DNA of 64,000 nucleotides, from the NCBI RefSeq assembly GCF_008274825.1, contig NZ_CP030848.1, forward strand, positions 1,798,001 through 1,862,000, written 5' to 3'. This DNA is from Sphingobacterium hotanense (lineage in GTDB: Bacteria; Bacteroidota; Bacteroidia; Sphingobacteriales; Sphingobacteriaceae). A model generated the notes under the pieces. It was not told the origin of the DNA. It made no database searches and worked only from the letters and a program-made list of their open reading frames with translations. A program made the translations under genes and the position numbers. Of this stretch, positions 61,266-64,000 are shown one piece after another (the stretch's first letter is position 1; every line of letters starts with the position of its first letter).

Positions 61266-62957
61266 ATGAAAATTAAATTTAGACTTATATATATAGCGAT
61301 GATCGCAGGGGGCTTAACGTTATTCAACTCTTGTGATGATTATCTGGATAGGAAGCCGCTTTCCGGTCCTTCCGATGAGAATTATTTTAATAATGAAGAT
61401 GAACTGATGTTGGTTGTCAATGGGCTTTATTCGTCGATGACCTATCATCCGACCGATGATGTACCTCAAAATTTAACGTTAGACTGTGCAACTGACATTA
61501 GTTGGGATCGAAATACTTCGGCTCTGCAATCCATTGGTCGCGGCGATTACGATAGCAACAATGGTTACATCTTGAATATTTGGCGAGATTCTTACCGCAC
61601 AATTGGTAAATGTAATTTTGTGTTAGACAACATGAATAAGCTGCAAGGACAGGTAGATGAAGCTAAATTAAAGCGTTACGCTGCGGAGGCTCGCTTTGTT
61701 CGCGCATTTACATATCAATTATTAGTTGATTTTTTTGGAGCTGTACCCCTGATGAATAAGGGCTTAAGTTTAGCGGAAGCACAGATTCCGAGAAGCCCTA
61801 AGAAAGATATAGTTGATTTTGTGCTAACCGAATTAGCGGCAGCTGCTGCAGATCTACCTTTAAGTTACAGTGGAGCTGATGTAGGTCGAGCAACGAAAGG
61901 TGCGGCATTAGCTATTCGCGCAAGAGCGGCTTTGAATGATAAGCGCTGGGAAGAAGCTATTGCATCGTCGAAAGCGGTGATGGATGCAAAGACTTATAGT
62001 CTTCATCCAAATTTTGAAGAGCTGTTTCAATATGGCGGTGAGAATTCTAAGGAAATTATCTTTGCTTTCCAATATTTACGCTTACAGAACACCAAAACCC
62101 ATAGTGCGACGCGGAATTTTCTGTCTAGAAATGCACAGGGAACATCGAATAAGATTCCCTCACAAGCTTTGGTTGATGCTTATTTGTGTAAGGATGGACT
62201 GGAAATTGATAAATCTCCATTATTTAATCCGCAGAAGCCTTTCGAGAATCGCGATCCTCGATTAGGATTCACTGTAGCATTGCCAGGCTCGCGACATTTC
62301 GGTTTCCAATTTGAGACACACAAGGACAGTACTAAATGTTGGGACTATAACTATTCATCTTCCGTGCCAAAGCGTATCGATAATCAGGATGCTTTAAATG
62401 CATACGCTACATTTTCTGGCTATTTGTGGAAGAAATATGTCGATTTCAAAGACAAAGAATTTACGATGCAATCCGAACTTAATGTGACACAATCGCGTTT
62501 TGCAGAAGTTTTGTTGATTTACGCTGAGGCAAAAATTGAAGCTAACCAGATTGATGCTACCGTTTATGACGCGATTAATCAAGTTCGCCAAAGACCTTCT
62601 GTGGAAATGCCCGCTATACCTGCCGGTAAGTCGCAAGGGGAACTACGCAATATCGTTCGTAAAGAACGTTTATACGAACTAGCAAATGAAGGTTTTCGAT
62701 TGGCAGATCTAAGACGCTGGGGACTTGCTGACAAGTTTATGAATAATTCATTCATGGGACGGATTCCTAAAGGAATCCTCAGCAATGCACCGAAGATTGA
62801 TGCAGACGGTCTTGTTGACTATAGCCAAGTTGCTAATAGGGCGCAAATGCGTGTTATTGAAGTGCGCAAGTTCAACAAAGACCGCGATTATTTATGGCCC
62901 ATCCCGAATATTGAGATGGAAACCAATAAAGCGCTAGAACAAAACCCTGGATATTAA
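61266..62957 (+). CDS. SusD/RagB-family surface substrate-binding lipoprotein
   Basis: 563 residues, lipobox 'GGLTLFNSCDDYLDRKPL' and the SusD N- and C-terminal halves: 'NEDELMLVVNGLYSSM', 'ARFVRAFTYQLLVDFFGAVPLMN' and 'IVRKERLYELANEGFRLADLRRWGL'. It sits over the SusC channel as a lid and binds substrate. Start is 11 bases after the SusC stop. Confidence 0.96.
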   Translation: MKIKFRLIYIAMIAGGLTLFNSCDDYLDRKPLSGPSDENYFNNEDELMLVVNGLYSSMTYHPTDDVPQNLTLDCATDISWDRNTSALQSIGRGDYDSNNGYILNIWRDSYRTIGKCNFVLDNMNKLQGQVDEAKLKRYAAEARFVRAFTYQLLVDFFGAVPLMNKGLSLAEAQIPRSPKKDIVDFVLTELAAAAADLPLSYSGADVGRATKGAALAIRARAALNDKRWEEAIASSKAVMDAKTYSLHPNFEELFQYGGENSKEIIFAFQYLRLQNTKTHSATRNFLSRNAQGTSNKIPSQALVDAYLCKDGLEIDKSPLFNPQKPFENRDPRLGFTVALPGSRHFGFQFETHKDSTKCWDYNYSSSVPKRIDNQDALNAYATFSGYLWKKYVDFKDKEFTMQSELNVTQSRFAEVLLIYAEAKIEANQIDATVYDAINQVRQRPSVEMPAIPAGKSQGELRNIVRKERLYELANEGFRLADLRRWGLADKFMNNSFMGRIPKGILSNAPKIDADGLVDYSQVANRAQMRVIEVRKFNKDRDYLWPIPNIEMETNKALEQNPGY

Positions 62958-62981
62958 AGCTAAACCTAATTTAAAATTATC

Positions 62982-64000
62982 ATGAAGAAGATTTTTAAAG
63001 TATTAATATTTTGCTGTTTAAGTGTTTCTGTCGTATACGGACAGAAGAAAGTTGAAGTTGATTTGTGTATCTATGGAGCGACATCCGCGGGTGTAGTTGC
63101 AGCTTATACCGCTGCAAAAGCTGGAAAAAAAGTCGTCATTGTCGATCCTGTCAATCATATCGGTGGATTGAGTTCCGGTGGTTTGGGCATGACAGATATC
63201 GGGAATAAGTTTGTTGTAACTGGTTTGGCTCTCGATTTCTACAGAAAAATCGGGAAGCATTATGGAACTTTTGAGCAATGGATTTTTGAACCCAAGGTTG
63301 CCGAACAAATATTTAGAGACTATTTAGGAAAAACCAATGTACAGCTGATGATGAATAATCCGCTAATCAAAGTCAATAAAAATGGAAATACCATTAGCAA
63401 TATTGAATTAAGCGCTTCGGATGGCACAAATCAGGTTTCAGCAAAAGTATTTATGGACTGTACCTATGAGGGAGATTTGTTAGCAGCAGCAGGCGTCTCT
63501 TATCACGTGGGACGTGAGGATAATAGCCTTTACGGGGAAACGATTAATGGTGTCCAACTATTGGACGGACATCAATTCCCTAATGGAATCGATCCTTATA
63601 AAGTGAAAGGCGATGCATCTAGCGGATTGCTTTGGGGCATTTCTAACGAGAAACTATTGCCCAAAGGAACAGGTGATAAGAAAGTTCAAGCGTATAACTA
63701 CCGGATTACTTTAACGAATGTTCCGGAAAATCGGATTCCCATAACTAAACCTGATAATTACGATGCGCAACGTTATGAACTGTTAAAGCGTCAAAAGGAA
63801 TTGCAACCTTGGAAAAGTATACAGGATGTGTTTATTTGGAGTTTGATGCCAAACGGTAAAACCGATATCAACAATAGAAATGGTTTTTCTACCGATATGA
63901 TCGGGATGAACTGGGATTACCCAGAAGCAGACTGGTCGCGGCGCAGAGAGATAATCAAAGCACATGAGGATTATACCAAAGGACTTTTATATTTCGTAGG
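62982..64000 (+). CDS. FAD-dependent oxidoreductase, N-terminal part (partial)
   Basis: 339 codons visible; the gene runs out of the window. Signal peptide ('IFKVLIFCCLSVSVVYGQ'), then the FAD-binding Rossmann motif 'DLCIYGATSAGVVAAYTAAKAGKKVVIVDP' and 'HIGGLSSGGLGMTD', typical of the FAD_oxidored (PF12831) group often found in Bacteroidota polysaccharide-use loci. The exported form suggests a periplasmic oxidoreductase acting on the SusC/D substrate or a product. It begins 24 bases after the SusD stop, same operon. Confidence 0.9.
   Translation, partial: MKKIFKVLIFCCLSVSVVYGQKKVEVDLCIYGATSAGVVAAYTAAKAGKKVVIVDPVNHIGGLSSGGLGMTDIGNKFVVTGLALDFYRKIGKHYGTFEQWIFEPKVAEQIFRDYLGKTNVQLMMNNPLIKVNKNGNTISNIELSASDGTNQVSAKVFMDCTYEGDLLAAAGVSYHVGREDNSLYGETINGVQLLDGHQFPNGIDPYKVKGDASSGLLWGISNEKLLPKGTGDKKVQAYNYRITLTNVPENRIPITKPDNYDAQRYELLKRQKELQPWKSIQDVFIWSLMPNGKTDINNRNGFSTDMIGMNWDYPEADWSRRREIIKAHEDYTKGLLYFV

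Overview
The window reads as chromosomal DNA of a Bacteroidota bacterium, most likely Sphingobacteriaceae and Sphingobacterium-like. The evidence is a SusC/SusD pair driven by a sigma/FecR cassette, a BT_3987-type lipoprotein end, S46 peptidase, DUF5686 protein, LytS/LytTR signalling genes, many 'SC-S/K' lipoproteins, a tmRNA whose tag reads GEENYALAA, and several promoters of the Bacteroidota type (TTTG, about 20 bases, TAnnTTTG). No genus-level marker was testable, so the genus is inference.

Layout. 1-1.0 kb: end of a surface lipoprotein gene and a small GG-motif peptide. 1.0-2.8 kb: LytTR regulator and its LytS-type kinase, the kinase split by an in-frame TAG. 2.9-6.0 kb: four secreted or membrane proteins of unknown role. 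6.2-9.0 kb: a 55-residue secreted peptide followed by a TPR histidine kinase and a response regulator. 9.0-12.4 kb: accessory, partly decayed stretch of small lipoproteins, a thermonuclease and two broken genes, ending at the tmRNA gene beside an imperfect copy of the tmRNA 3' end. 13-16.5 kb: Ala/Lys/Pro-rich histone-H1-like protein, then hisG-hisD behind a histidine-rich leader peptide with a near-consensus promoter. 16.5-17 kb: tandem repeat array. 17-28 kb: DUF5686 outer-membrane protein, pckA and fbp (gluconeogenesis), YCII protein, S46 dipeptidyl peptidase, ClC channel. 28.5-34.3 kb: complete RND efflux operon. 34.5-36.1 kb: repeat region invaded by an IS982-like element. 36-41 kb: Fpg/Nei-like glycosylase with an unusual N terminus, thioredoxin-like protein, truncated haemoglobin with an Rrf2 regulator, amidohydrolase, acetyltransferase. 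41-51 kb: acyl-CoA ligase and a phenylalanine/tyrosine catabolic cluster (phenylalanine hydroxylase, HPPD, homogentisate dioxygenase, fumarylacetoacetase, flavin-reductase-like protein, amino-acid dehydrogenase). 51-55.6 kb: MutT, ATPase, and a TPR/AraC regulator and a membrane protein that are both broken by TAG codons. 55.8-64 kb: ECF sigma, FecR anti-sigma, SusC with STN domain, SusD and the start of a FAD-dependent oxidoreductase.

How the genes work together. Phe is hydroxylated to Tyr, and after transamination (gene not here) HPPD, HmgA and FahA take it to fumarate and acetoacetate (the isomerase step is also not here); PckA and Fbp would route C4 carbon to sugars. The sigma/FecR/SusC-STN set is a trans-envelope signalling uptake locus. 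The Rrf2 regulator and truncated haemoglobin look like a nitric-oxide or redox unit.

Three threads deserve a second look: two small exported-looking peptides next to two-component genes; five clear internal stop codons in four genes, all explicable by single G:C to A:T transitions; and a family of inverted, AT-rich intergenic repeats seen at least five times, one copy of which carries the IS element.
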